In this document: positions 34,685-42,999 of the stretch, piece after piece
Position numbering within the stretch: position 1 is the first letter of the stretch
Layout: every line of letters begins with the position of its first letter
Origin: Hyphomicrobiales bacterium
GTDB lineage: Bacteria; Pseudomonadota; Alphaproteobacteria; Rhizobiales; Rhizobiaceae
Reading direction: 5' to 3'
Assembly: GCA_900466945.1 (NCBI GenBank)
Contig: UBNV01000010.1
Coordinates: forward strand, 619,365-683,364
DNA: 64,000 bases
Made by a program: the position numbers and the translations under genes
Notes under the pieces: generated by a model
Database searches by the model: none
Seen by the model: only the letters and a program-made list of their open reading frames with translations
Told to the model about the DNA's origin: nothing

Positions 34685-37600
34685 ATGACTTCGATTATCT
34701 CTTCTTTGAGCATCAACCAGATCAAGGCGCTGTCCACTGCGACGATCGCCAACTTCACGAGCGATGACGTTGCCGCGCTGAGCACCTCTCAGGTTGCAGC
34801 GCTTTCCTCGAACCAGGTCGGAGCCCTCCAGACCGACGACTTCGATGGCCTCAACTCCAGCCAGCTCGGCGCACTCTCGAGCGTCGCCGTTCGCGGCCTG
34901 ACGGTCGACCAGCTCGCCGTCATCGACAGCGCCAAGATCGTCGGGCTTAGCAGCCGCGTCCTCGGCGCTCTCTCCTCCGCGCAGGTGACCGCGCTGACCT
35001 CGGAGCAGTTCGACGCGCTTTCGACCGCCCAGCTCACATCTCTCGGAAGCCTGGCACTTGCCGGCCTCGAATCCGAAGACATCGCGACGCTGACCTCTGC
35101 GGAACTCTCGGTGCTGAGCACGCGGGCTCTCGCTGGCCTGTCGAGCGCCAGCTTCGCAGCCCTCGACAGTGACCAGATCTCGGGCCTGACGACGGCGCAG
35201 ATCGCATCGCTCTCGACCACCGTCATCGCCAACCTGACCTCGGCTCAGATCGACGGCCTGACATCGGGCCAGATCTCGGCGCTCACCTCGCGCCAGATGA
35301 CGGCGCTGTCGACCGACAATCTCGCTTCCTTCTCCACCGACCAGGTCGTTGCGCTGAACAGCCGCGCCATCGCGGTTCTGTCCTCGACCCAGGTTTCGGC
35401 GCTCACAACCGCACAGGTCGACGTCCTCTCCACCGTTCAGCTCGCGGCCCTCAGCTCCACCGCCGTCAAGGGTCTCGGCACCGACGACATCGACACGCTC
35501 TCGTCCGAAGGCGTTGCTGCACTGGCCTCCCGCTCTCTGGCAGCCTTGACGACCGATGCCTTCGCGTCGCTCGACTCGACCCAGCTGGCCGGCCTGACCG
35601 CCGCCAAGATCGGCTCGCTCACCACCGCCCAGATCGCAGTTCTGAGCTCGGATCAGGCAGACGGCCTGACGACCGCGCAGCTTGCTGGCCTGACCAGCAC
35701 GCAGATGAACGCCCTGACCTCCGACACGCTGGCATCGCTCTCGACCGAACAGATCGCTGGCCTTAGCACCCGTGTTATTGCGGTCCTGACATCCGCCAAG
35801 GTCGCGGCCCTCAGCACCGACCAGGTTGCCGCCTTCTCGACGCTGCAGCTCTCGGCGATTAGCTCGGCTGCCATCAAGGGCCTCGAAACGGCGGACGTCG
35901 CAACCTTCTCATCGACGGAGCTCGCTTCGCTCAACTCGCGCTCGCTTGCTGCGCTTTCGACAGACAATATCGCTGTCCTGACCTCTGATCAGCTGACGGC
36001 CCTCTCGGGCATCCAGATCGGTGGTCTGACAACGGCTCAGGTGGCCGTCCTCGACAGCGCCCAGATCGACGGACTGAGCACGGCACAGGTTGCCGCGCTC
36101 AGCTCCGCTCAGGTTGTCGCACTCGGCAGCGACAATGTCGCCTCGCTCTCGACCGATCAGGTCGCCGCCCTCAGCAGCCGTGCCGTCGCCGCTCTGACGA
36201 CCGCGCAGCTCGATGCCATGAGCACCGATCAGATCCAGGCCCTGTCTTCCGCGCAGATCGCGGCTCTGACATCCAGCGACCTCGCTGCCTTGTCTTCGGC
36301 CGATCTCGGCACCTTCTCTACCGCTGAATTCGCCACGCTGAGCTCGGCTGCCATCCGCGGCATCACCTCGGCCGTCATCGGCGAACTGTCGACAGACCTG
36401 ATTGCCGCGATCAACTCTCGCGCCATCGCTGCTCTCGACAGCACCCAGGTTGCCGCAATGACCTCCGCACAGGTCGGCGCCCTCTCGACTGCCCAGATCG
36501 GTGCACTCAGCTCCACGGCCGCCGGCGCACTGGCGACCGAGGACCTTGCAACCTTCGACTCCGTCGATCTTTCTGTCCTTCAGTCCCGCTCGCTTGCTGC
36601 TCTTTCCAGCGACAAGTTCGCGACACTCACCTCGACCCAGCTCGTCGGCCTGACTTCTGCTCAGATCGCTGCCCTGTCCACGGCCATCATCGGCTCGCTG
36701 GACAGCGACCAGCTGGACGGGTTCACCTCGGCCCAGATCGGCTCGCTCTCGTCTACCCAGCTCGCCGCACTGACGACCGATGCGGTGGCATCGCTCAGCA
36801 CGGATCAGCTCGCTTCGATCAGCACGCGCGCCATTGGCTCGCTGAAGTCGGATCAGTTGAATGTCCTGACCTCGGCCCAGTTCGATGCGCTTTCGACTGC
36901 CCAGCTGGCGTTGCTGACCTCGGCCGCGGTTCGTGGCCTCAACACGGCTGCCATCGGCACGCTGACCTCCACCGAGATCGCGGTGCTCAGCAGCCGTGCC
37001 GTCGGCGCGCTTTCCACCGACAATGTCGCTCTGCTCGACTCCGCACAGATCTCCGGCCTGACGTCTGGCCAGGTCGCGGCCCTGACCACGGCACAGATCG
37101 GCATTCTCGATAGCGCCCAGCTCGATGGCCTTGCCACAGCACTCGTCGCCTTGCTCTCCAGCTCGCAGGTCAACGCGCTCACCACGGATGCACTGGCCTC
37201 GCTCTCGACCGATCAGGTTGTGGCACTCAACAGCCGCGCCATCGGCGCCCTCGGCTCCGGCCAGGTGGCGGCACTGTCGACCGACCAGATCGGCGTGCTC
37301 TCGACCAGCCAGCTTGCCGCGCTCTCCAGCGCTGCAGTCGCAGGCCTGGGGACCGATGACCTCGATGTCTTCGCCTCGACGGATCTCGCGGCTCTCAGCT
37401 CTCGCGCCATTGCGGCTCTGTCCACCGACAATGTCGCATCGCTCGACTCGACCCAACTCTCGGGCCTGACGACCAGCCAGCTGGCCTCGCTGACCACCGC
37501 ACAGGTCGCCACGCTGATCAGCGACCAGCTCGATGGTCTGACGACCGCTCTCGTTGCCATGCTGTCGAGCTCGCAGATCCGCTCGCTCACCACGGATGCA

Positions 37601-39820
37601 CTCGCTTCGCTCTCCACCGACCAGGTGGCCGCGATCAACACCCGCGCCGTCTCCGCTCTTGGTTCTGACGCGGTTGCCGCGCTCAGCTCCACCCAGATCG
37701 GTGTCCTGACGACCACACAGCTTGCCGCACTCTCGAGCGCTGCGGTTGCTGGTCTGACGACGGAAGATCTCGACGGACTGGAATCGACGGATCTGGCAGT
37801 GATGAACTCGCGGGCCATTGCAGCGCTCTCGACCGACAACATCGCGTCGCTCAACAGCCTGCAGCTCTCCGGCCTGACGACCTCGCAGGTCGCATCGCTG
37901 ACGACGGCACAGCTCGGCGCACTCGACTCGACCCAGATCGACGGACTGACGACAGCCCAGGCTGCGACGCTTAGCTCACTGCAGATCCTGGCACTGTCGA
38001 CCGAGAACATCGCTTCGCTCTCGACTGACCAGGTGGCAGCCCTCAACTCCCGCGCCGTAGGGGCTCTTACCTCCGGCCAGCTGGATGCGCTGAGCACCGA
38101 TCAGGTCCTTGCCCTGACCTCCGGCCAGATCGCGGCGCTGAGCTCCGCCGACCTTGCCGCCCTGTCGTCCGCCGATGTTGCCACCTTCTCGACTGCCGAG
38201 ATCGCGGTGATTTCGTCCGCTGCCATCAGCGGCCTGACGACGGAGGCTGTCGCTGGCCTCGGTACCGACCAGATCGCTGCCATCTCCAGCCGCGCGGTTG
38301 CTTCGCTGACCTCGGGTCAGATCGGTGCGCTCGATACGGCACAGTTCGCCGCACTCTCCACGGCTCAGCTCTCGCAGCTGAGCTCGGCAGCGGTGGCCGG
38401 TCTTGCGACTGAAGACCTCGCCACGCTCGACTCTGCAGAGCTTGCGGTTCTCCAGACCCGCACGCTCGCCGCCCTTAGCACCGAAAACTTTGCTGCCCTC
38501 GACTCGGCCCAGCTTGCCGGCCTGACGACCGCCCAGGTCGCCGCGCTGACGACTGCGCAGGTCGCGACGCTCGACAGCACCACGGTGGTCGGTCTGAGTT
38601 CTGCTCAGTTGGCAGCGCTGAAGTCGACGCAGATTGCTTCTCTGACGACCGAGAGCCTTGCAGCACTGACTTCGCTGCAGCTGCCGGGCATCGCAACGGC
38701 CGGTATCGCGAGCCTCACCTCCGACAAGATTGCTGCACTGACATCTGCTCAGTTCGACTATCTCTCGACGGCACAGATCGCATCGATCAGCTCGGCGGGC
38801 ATCGCAGGACTCGCAACCGAAGACGTCGCGACCTTCGCGCCGACGGATGTCGCAGCCCTCAATTCCCGGGCCCTGGCCGCCATGTCGACCGAGAACTTCG
38901 CGGCTCTCGACTCGACCCAGCTCGCCGGCCTGACCACGGCACAGGTTGCCGCAGTCACCACGGCGCAGATCGAAGTGCTGACCACGGCCGATATCGACGG
39001 CCTGGACACGCTGCAGGTCAGCGCCCTGACCAGCGCCCAGATCGCGGCCATGTCGACTGCGAACCTCGCTTCGTTCTCGACCGACCAGATCGCAGCCCTT
39101 GGAACGCGAGTCTTTGCAAGCCTGACTTCGGATCAGGTGACGGCACTGGGTTCCGACCAGATCGGCGTCCTGTCGAGTGCACAACTCGCAGCGCTGAGCA
39201 CGGCAGCCATCTCCGGCCTTGAAACCGAAGACATGGCGACCTTCTCCTCGGCCGAACTCGGTGTGTTGAGCACCAGAACGATCGCGGCGCTGTCGACCGA
39301 CAACTTTGCCGAGTTGACCTCGGCGCAGCTTGCAGGTCTCTCGTCGACCCAGATAGCCGCTCTGACAACGGCACAGGTCGAAGCGCTGAGCTCCGCACAG
39401 ATCGACGGGCTGTCCACCGCCCAGATCGCCGCCCTGACTTCGACCCAGGCGCAGAGCCTGTCGACCGACGGCCTCGTGTCCTTCTCGACGGATCAGGTCG
39501 CAGCCCTCGGATCGCGGGTCATCGGTGCTCTCACGACTGACCAGTTGGTCGCGATGACCACCGACCAGATCGAAGCGCTCAGCTCGAGCCAGGTCGCCGC
39601 GCTCAACTCGGCCTCGATCAGCGCGCTGTCGAGCGAAGACCTGGTGGAGTTCTCGACCGCAGATATCGCCGCCATCAACACGGCTGCCATTGCCGGTCTG
39701 TCGACTGACGATATCGGCGACCTGACCAGCGATCAGATCCTGGCAATCACAACGGCTCAGGTCCAGGCGATGAATTCCGCCCAGGTCGAAGCCATCGTGG
39801 CGGCTTACCAGGCCATCTGA
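34685..39820 (+). CDS. Giant octapeptide-repeat protein (213 octads in perfect register)
   Basis: A 1,711-residue protein consisting entirely of consecutive octapeptides of the form [STNDG]-[ST]-x-[QDEA]-[VILF]-x-x-[LFIM], 213 in all, plus the tail V-A-A-Y-Q-A-I. There is not one insertion or deletion. The ATG at 34685 is chosen because M-T-S-I-I-S-S-L is itself octad 1; the frame is open to 34580 but without repeats. The S/T-x-x-Q/D/E pattern is a helix-capping box, so each octad may be a short helical turn of a solenoid, or a beta-solenoid coil. There is no signal peptide, membrane segment, RTX motif or LPXTG. Ser plus Thr make up roughly a quarter to a third of residues, and Cys and Trp are absent. 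Location and function are unknown. The divergent GT41 cluster suggests a glycosylated, possibly surface or structural protein. A strong terminator follows. Confidence 0.85.
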   Translation: MTSIISSLSINQIKALSTATIANFTSDDVAALSTSQVAALSSNQVGALQTDDFDGLNSSQLGALSSVAVRGLTVDQLAVIDSAKIVGLSSRVLGALSSAQVTALTSEQFDALSTAQLTSLGSLALAGLESEDIATLTSAELSVLSTRALAGLSSASFAALDSDQISGLTTAQIASLSTTVIANLTSAQIDGLTSGQISALTSRQMTALSTDNLASFSTDQVVALNSRAIAVLSSTQVSALTTAQVDVLSTVQLAALSSTAVKGLGTDDIDTLSSEGVAALASRSLAALTTDAFASLDSTQLAGLTAAKIGSLTTAQIAVLSSDQADGLTTAQLAGLTSTQMNALTSDTLASLSTEQIAGLSTRVIAVLTSAKVAALSTDQVAAFSTLQLSAISSAAIKGLETADVATFSSTELASLNSRSLAALSTDNIAVLTSDQLTALSGIQIGGLTTAQVAVLDSAQIDGLSTAQVAALSSAQVVALGSDNVASLSTDQVAALSSRAVAALTTAQLDAMSTDQIQALSSAQIAALTSSDLAALSSADLGTFSTAEFATLSSAAIRGITSAVIGELSTDLIAAINSRAIAALDSTQVAAMTSAQVGALSTAQIGALSSTAAGALATEDLATFDSVDLSVLQSRSLAALSSDKFATLTSTQLVGLTSAQIAALSTAIIGSLDSDQLDGFTSAQIGSLSSTQLAALTTDAVASLSTDQLASISTRAIGSLKSDQLNVLTSAQFDALSTAQLALLTSAAVRGLNTAAIGTLTSTEIAVLSSRAVGALSTDNVALLDSAQISGLTSGQVAALTTAQIGILDSAQLDGLATALVALLSSSQVNALTTDALASLSTDQVVALNSRAIGALGSGQVAALSTDQIGVLSTSQLAALSSAAVAGLGTDDLDVFASTDLAALSSRAIAALSTDNVASLDSTQLSGLTTSQLASLTTAQVATLISDQLDGLTTALVAMLSSSQIRSLTTDALASLSTDQVAAINTRAVSALGSDAVAALSSTQIGVLTTTQLAALSSAAVAGLTTEDLDGLESTDLAVMNSRAIAALSTDNIASLNSLQLSGLTTSQVASLTTAQLGALDSTQIDGLTTAQAATLSSLQILALSTENIASLSTDQVAALNSRAVGALTSGQLDALSTDQVLALTSGQIAALSSADLAALSSADVATFSTAEIAVISSAAISGLTTEAVAGLGTDQIAAISSRAVASLTSGQIGALDTAQFAALSTAQLSQLSSAAVAGLATEDLATLDSAELAVLQTRTLAALSTENFAALDSAQLAGLTTAQVAALTTAQVATLDSTTVVGLSSAQLAALKSTQIASLTTESLAALTSLQLPGIATAGIASLTSDKIAALTSAQFDYLSTAQIASISSAGIAGLATEDVATFAPTDVAALNSRALAAMSTENFAALDSTQLAGLTTAQVAAVTTAQIEVLTTADIDGLDTLQVSALTSAQIAAMSTANLASFSTDQIAALGTRVFASLTSDQVTALGSDQIGVLSSAQLAALSTAAISGLETEDMATFSSAELGVLSTRTIAALSTDNFAELTSAQLAGLSSTQIAALTTAQVEALSSAQIDGLSTAQIAALTSTQAQSLSTDGLVSFSTDQVAALGSRVIGALTTDQLVAMTTDQIEALSSSQVAALNSASISALSSEDLVEFSTADIAAINTAAIAGLSTDDIGDLTSDQILAITTAQVQAMNSAQVEAIVAAYQAI
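34949..39748 (+). repeat. Higher-order modules (408 bp and 240 bp) inside the octad-repeat gene
   Basis: The 24-bp unit is nested in two module types. Long modules are 17 octads (136 residues, 408 bp). They start at 34949, 35357, 35765, 36413, 36821, 37229, 37637, 38285, 38693 and 39101. Short modules are 10 octads (240 bp) and start at 36173, 38045 and 39509. The order is LLL-S-LLLL-S-LLL-S, preceded by an 11-octad cap that itself resembles S. Landmarks of L are Arg in octads 1 and 8 (x-S-R-A-I-x-x-L), D-S-x-Q-x-x-G-L in octad 10, often D-S-x-Q-I-D-G-L in octad 13, and S-T-D-Q-V-A-A-L in octad 17. Copies differ at many synonymous and non-synonymous sites, so the array is not a recent expansion. 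Confidence 0.88.
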
Positions 39821-39867
39821 TCCGGGGCGCGATCCGCGCCCCAGTCGAGACCCAATGCAGAAACAAG

Positions 39868-39894
39868 AACCCCGCCTTTCGAGGCGGGGTTTTT
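39868..39894 (+). terminator. Rho-independent terminator after the octad-repeat gene
   Basis: A perfect 10-bp stem (AACCCCGCCT) with a stable TTCG tetraloop is followed by TTTTT. It separates the repeat gene from the collagen-like gene, so the latter probably has its own promoter or depends on read-through. Confidence 0.92.
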
Positions 39895-39912
39895 CGTTTT
39901 GGGGGAAGTCGT

Positions 39913-40650
39913 ATGGGGCCAGTTCGGCTGAATGTTTCTCTGGCTATTATCGCTGTTGGGACGCCCATGTTCATCGGTGGACAGTATGTGAGTGATCTGC
40001 GGCACGAGATGGACGCATCGAAGAACGAAGTTGCTCTGCTGAAGGGCCAGATTTTTCAATTGCAAGACATCCTGCAGAAGTCGCAAGCCTCAGTAGCCTC
40101 CGGTGTTCAGGGGCCGAAGGGGGAAAAGGGTGATCCAGGCGAGAGAGGGGAGAAGGGGGATCGGGGTGAACCGGGACAGGACGGCGAACGCGGTCCGCAG
40201 GGTGAGCCGGGTTCTTTGGGCTCCGCGTTGACAGCGGACGGTATCGCCCAGTTGAGCAAACTGGAGGAGCGGTTGACCAGGATGGAGGCGATCGTGTCCG
40301 TTGAGGCTGCGAGTTCTGTTCCTCGAGCACAGGCCGGTTCCTCTGTCGCGACGTCCGTGGATTTGAAAGGTACCTGGATTGGCACGGTTACATGTCGTTC
40401 GACGGCTTTTGCGGGAACGTTGAAGCTAACTGCACAAACCGGCTCGACAGCGAGTGGAGTTTGGACTTGGGTTGGTTCAACGAGCGGCGAAACAGAGGCC
40501 ACGCTTGGGCCATCGCCCACCAGTGACGATCCGGGTCGCTATGTTTTCGTTACGCAGGGAAGTGCATATGATTATCACGTCAGCGTGCGGGACAACATAG
40601 TTGACGGTCTCAGTGTCGAAGACAAATGCGCTATCCGGTTGGACAGGTGA
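39913..40650 (+). CDS. Membrane-anchored collagen-like protein
   Basis: A 245-residue protein. An N-terminal hydrophobic segment (about 7-25) can act as signal anchor. Residues about 28-60 form a heptad-like coiled coil. About 14 uninterrupted Gly-X-Y triplets follow (about 64-105), rich in G-E-K, G-E-R, G-D-R and G-E-P, the charged pattern of bacterial collagen triple helices. A second short helix and a C-terminal beta domain (about 145-245) with two Cys complete it. Trimerisation by the coiled coil is expected. It lies 92 bp after the octad-repeat gene, which suggests another extracytoplasmic structural component. Confidence 0.82.
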   Translation: MGPVRLNVSLAIIAVGTPMFIGGQYVSDLRHEMDASKNEVALLKGQIFQLQDILQKSQASVASGVQGPKGEKGDPGERGEKGDRGEPGQDGERGPQGEPGSLGSALTADGIAQLSKLEERLTRMEAIVSVEAASSVPRAQAGSSVATSVDLKGTWIGTVTCRSTAFAGTLKLTAQTGSTASGVWTWVGSTSGETEATLGPSPTSDDPGRYVFVTQGSAYDYHVSVRDNIVDGLSVEDKCAIRLDR

Positions 40651-40702
40651 AACGCCCCCCTACGATTGGCGTTGAGCTGAAGCGACGTCGGTATTATGGA
40701 AA

Positions 40703-40779
40703 TGGCGCACCCGACAGGATTCGAACCTGTGACCTTTGGAATCGGAATCCAACACTCTATCCAGCTGAGCTACGGGTGC
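40703..40779 (-). tRNA. tRNA-Arg (anticodon CCG)
   Basis: A 77-nt cloverleaf on the minus strand. The acceptor stem is GCACCCG paired with CGGGTGC, the 3' CCA is encoded (40703-40705), the D arm contains GCTCAGCTGGATAGAG, and the T arm is ACAGG-TTCGAAT-CCTGT. The anticodon arm TTGGA-TTCCGAT-TCCAA gives anticodon CCG, which reads CGG. The 3' end faces the collagen/octad-repeat region. A small hairpin (ACGGCG / CGCCGT, 40785-40804) lies just upstream of the gene. Confidence 0.97.
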
Positions 40780-41106
40780 TTCCGACGGCGGGTTGACTCG
40801 CCGTTCCGTCAGCGGTCATAGCGCAGTCGATTGGTCGCTTCAATCGGAAAAAGCATTTGGCTCGGACGGATTTGCCGGGATGCTCGGGGATTGCCCGCAG
40901 GGCTTGATCGATACGCGATTATTTGCCCGAAATGCGCGGCGCGGCGTGGTCCATATCTGGGTAAACTGAGCGGCAAATGGTCAAATAATGCCGGTTTGGA
41001 ACTTGGCAGGGACGGTTGCACCCTTGTGGCATCGGTTTAAACGGTTAGTATGGCATACGTCAGTTCGCAGGGGATTAGCGGGCTGACTGAGGGGGCACAT
41101 ATAATA
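40780..41106. other. Intergenic region between tRNA-Arg and the MarR gene
   Basis: It should contain the tRNA promoter (minus) and the marR promoter (plus). I see a 6-bp hairpin at 40785-40804, but no convincing gene, repeat or clear -35/-10 pair. A 69-codon frame with a TTG start (40831) has no ribosome binding site or family resemblance. Confidence 0.4.
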
Positions 41107-41586
41107 ATGGCAGGGGAAATGCCGGACATTACAATGAGTGAACTGATACCCAACACGTCCAAACTCGATTTTTCGATGATGGATGATGCGGTGGGATATC
41201 GCTTGAGGCGGGCGCAACTCGCGGTTTTTCAGCATTTCAACGAGGCATTTTCATCCAAGGGACTGCGGCCAACCGACTTTGCCGTTCTTCTTCTGCTCAC
41301 CAACAACCAGGGTGCCAAGCAGAGTGAAGTGGCCGAAGCGCTCGGCATCCAGCGGGCGAATTTCGTCGCGATCGTCGACGGACTGGAGAGCAAGGGTTTC
41401 ATCGAACGTCGGAAGTCGGAAACCGACCGCCGCGTCCAGTCGCTCTACATGACACCGGCTGGGGAAGCCTATCTCGAAGAACTCATGCCGATCTGGATCG
41501 ATCACGAGCAATGGGTCCTGACCCAGCTTGGCGGCGTGGCCGAGCGGGATGCCGTCAACAAACTCCTGCGGCGGCTTTACGACTGA
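41107..41586 (+). CDS. MarR-family transcriptional regulator
   Basis: About 159 residues with a typical MarR winged helix. It shows L-R-P-T-D-F-A-V-L-L-L-L, the K-Q-S-E-V-A-E-A-L-G-I recognition region, and the wing D-R-R-V-Q-S-L-Y-M-T-P-A-G. The start is uncertain. The frame opens at 41050, with ATGs at 41107, 41119 and 41134, and the best purine-rich stretch (AGGGGA at 41112) fits none ideally. MarR proteins usually bind aromatic ligands and repress nearby genes, but no obvious target adjoins. It converges with the J-domain-like gene, 3 bp apart. Confidence 0.85.
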   Translation: MAGEMPDITMSELIPNTSKLDFSMMDDAVGYRLRRAQLAVFQHFNEAFSSKGLRPTDFAVLLLLTNNQGAKQSEVAEALGIQRANFVAIVDGLESKGFIERRKSETDRRVQSLYMTPAGEAYLEELMPIWIDHEQWVLTQLGGVAERDAVNKLLRRLYD

Positions 41587-41589
41587 GCC

Positions 41590-42111
41590 TTATCGGCCCT
41601 GACCGAGCTCAGAACGCCTGATCGCTTCGTCGATCAGGCGATTGGCGGTTTTCATACGCAAGGTGGCCGCCTCCCGAAAGTCTTCCGCGATCCGGTCGGG
41701 ATGATTGTCCCGTGCAAAGGCGCGTCGGCGCTCCTGCAGGCGTTCGCGATCGTCGCCCGGCTCAAGCCCCAGATCGGCTGCGATCTCGTCCGGTGACAGT
41801 CTGTCGATCCAGGCCGGTCTTGGTGGCGGCGCCGGGGGCTCGGGCTCCTGCTCCTCTGGCATGAGAAAGAGATAGGCGTCGAGCCGCTGATCGGTGTCGG
41901 GATCGGCGGGTGCCGACGGGGCAGCAGGTGCCACCGGGACGAAGCTCGAGGAAAGCCCGTTGATGCGGAAGGCTGCCTCCTGCGATGGAACCTCGTCTTC
42001 CGCTTCCTTGTCGAGCCTGTCGACGACCGATTGGAAGATCGACTTTCCGAACAGCATCTGTGCCTCGACCTCCGCTGCGGCCGTGCCGCGCCTTTTTGCC
42101 GATATCACCAT
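41590..42111 (-). CDS. J-domain-like protein (C-terminal HPD motif)
   Basis: A 173-residue protein with a Pro/Glu-rich middle region (about 58-100). The C-terminal 65 residues (D-L-G-L-E-P-G-D-D then D-N-H-P-D-R at 135-140) look like a short DnaJ J-domain with an intact HPD tripeptide at 137-139. It could stimulate DnaK locally. There is no zinc finger or substrate-binding domain, so it is not DnaJ itself. It lies downstream of the transglutaminase gene on the same strand (52 bp). Confidence 0.7.
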   Translation of the reverse strand: MVISAKRRGTAAAEVEAQMLFGKSIFQSVVDRLDKEAEDEVPSQEAAFRINGLSSSFVPVAPAAPSAPADPDTDQRLDAYLFLMPEEQEPEPPAPPPRPAWIDRLSPDEIAADLGLEPGDDRERLQERRRAFARDNHPDRIAEDFREAATLRMKTANRLIDEAIRRSELGQGR

Positions 42112-42163
42112 GCCGACGTGGTGCGGAGCTTGCGCGGCACGTCCATTCCCCGGCGACGGGCGA

Positions 42164-42985
42164 TCAGCTTTGCGTTTGGCTCTGGCCCTGGCTTGGTTCG
42201 ACGACCAGCTTGACTGTCAGGTCCTCGCCGGCGACCCCGATCCGCATGCCCGAGACAGGTGCTGCATCGGCGTAGCACAGTCCGGTTGCGATCCGGACGT
42301 AGCGGGCGTCCGGGCAGTGATTGTTGGCGGCATCGAAGCCGACCCAGCCAAGGCCCGGCAGGTTGACCTCCGCCCAGGCATGGGTTGCGACCTGCTCGGC
42401 GCGGTCGTCCATCAGCAGGTATCCTGAGATGTAGCGGGCGGGCAGGCCTAGCGTACGGGCTGCGGCAATGAAGGCATGGGCGTGGTCCTGGCAGACGCCA
42501 CGACCGGCCTCCAGGGCCTGTTCGGCGGTGGTTTCCGTTCCGGTCGAGCCCGGTTCGAAGGCGATCGCAGAATGCAGCTTGCCCATCAGATCGTGCATCT
42601 TGGCCAGTTCATTGTCGCCCGTCAGGCTGCGCGCGAGCTCACGCGTGAGCTTGCCCGGTTTGGTTTGAGGTGTCTCGCGCAGATAGAGCCAAAGTGGCAC
42701 GTAACCTTGATGTGGCCCGAAGACGCCGGCGCGGTCCTCGGTGTCGACCTCGCCGGAGGCGACGATGTGGACGCTGTGGCTGTCGCCCTCGGTCGAGACA
42801 AGGTGCGTGTGGTTGCCGAACTGATCATTGAAACCAGCTTCCACATTCGCGCCGTCGACCTCGATGTCCCAGGACAGAACCGTCTGTCCCGGACTGTCCA
42901 GAGGCCAGAGACGCAACCTTTGCAGCGAATACTGCACCGGGTCGTCGTAGCGATATTCGGTGGTGTGGGTGATGCGTAAACGCAT
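42164..42985 (-). CDS. Transglutaminase-like cysteine protease family protein
   Basis: A 273-residue protein with an N-terminal beta domain (bacterial transglutaminase N) and a papain-like transglutaminase core. The catalytic triad is visible: C165 in G-R-G-V-C-Q-D-H-A-H, H202 in A-T-H-A-W-A-E-V and D218 in G-F-D-A-A-N. There is no signal peptide. It is the third gene of a conserved trio with an alpha-E protein and a circularly permuted ATP-grasp enzyme. The trio resembles a peptide-bond-forming plus amidase/peptidase system whose product is not established. Confidence 0.9.
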   Translation of the reverse strand: MRLRITHTTEYRYDDPVQYSLQRLRLWPLDSPGQTVLSWDIEVDGANVEAGFNDQFGNHTHLVSTEGDSHSVHIVASGEVDTEDRAGVFGPHQGYVPLWLYLRETPQTKPGKLTRELARSLTGDNELAKMHDLMGKLHSAIAFEPGSTGTETTAEQALEAGRGVCQDHAHAFIAAARTLGLPARYISGYLLMDDRAEQVATHAWAEVNLPGLGWVGFDAANNHCPDARYVRIATGLCYADAAPVSGMRIGVAGEDLTVKLVVEPSQGQSQTQS

Positions 42986-42999
42986 GGGATCAATCCTGC

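Noticed and set aside
35909..37456. A 515-codon minus-strand frame within the octad-repeat gene
   Set aside because: It is the antisense shadow of the repeat. The frame stays open because the 24-bp unit is repeated, and its product is a low-complexity mirror with no ribosome binding site.
34685..39820. A 24-bp periodic DNA array that could be mistaken for CRISPR or a satellite
   Set aside because: The period is a continuous coding octapeptide, copies vary at many positions, and there are no unique spacers or constant repeats.
40831..41040. A 69-codon frame between the tRNA and the MarR gene containing C-P-K-C
   Set aside because: It has a TTG start, no ribosome binding site, and no matching second Cys pair or family.
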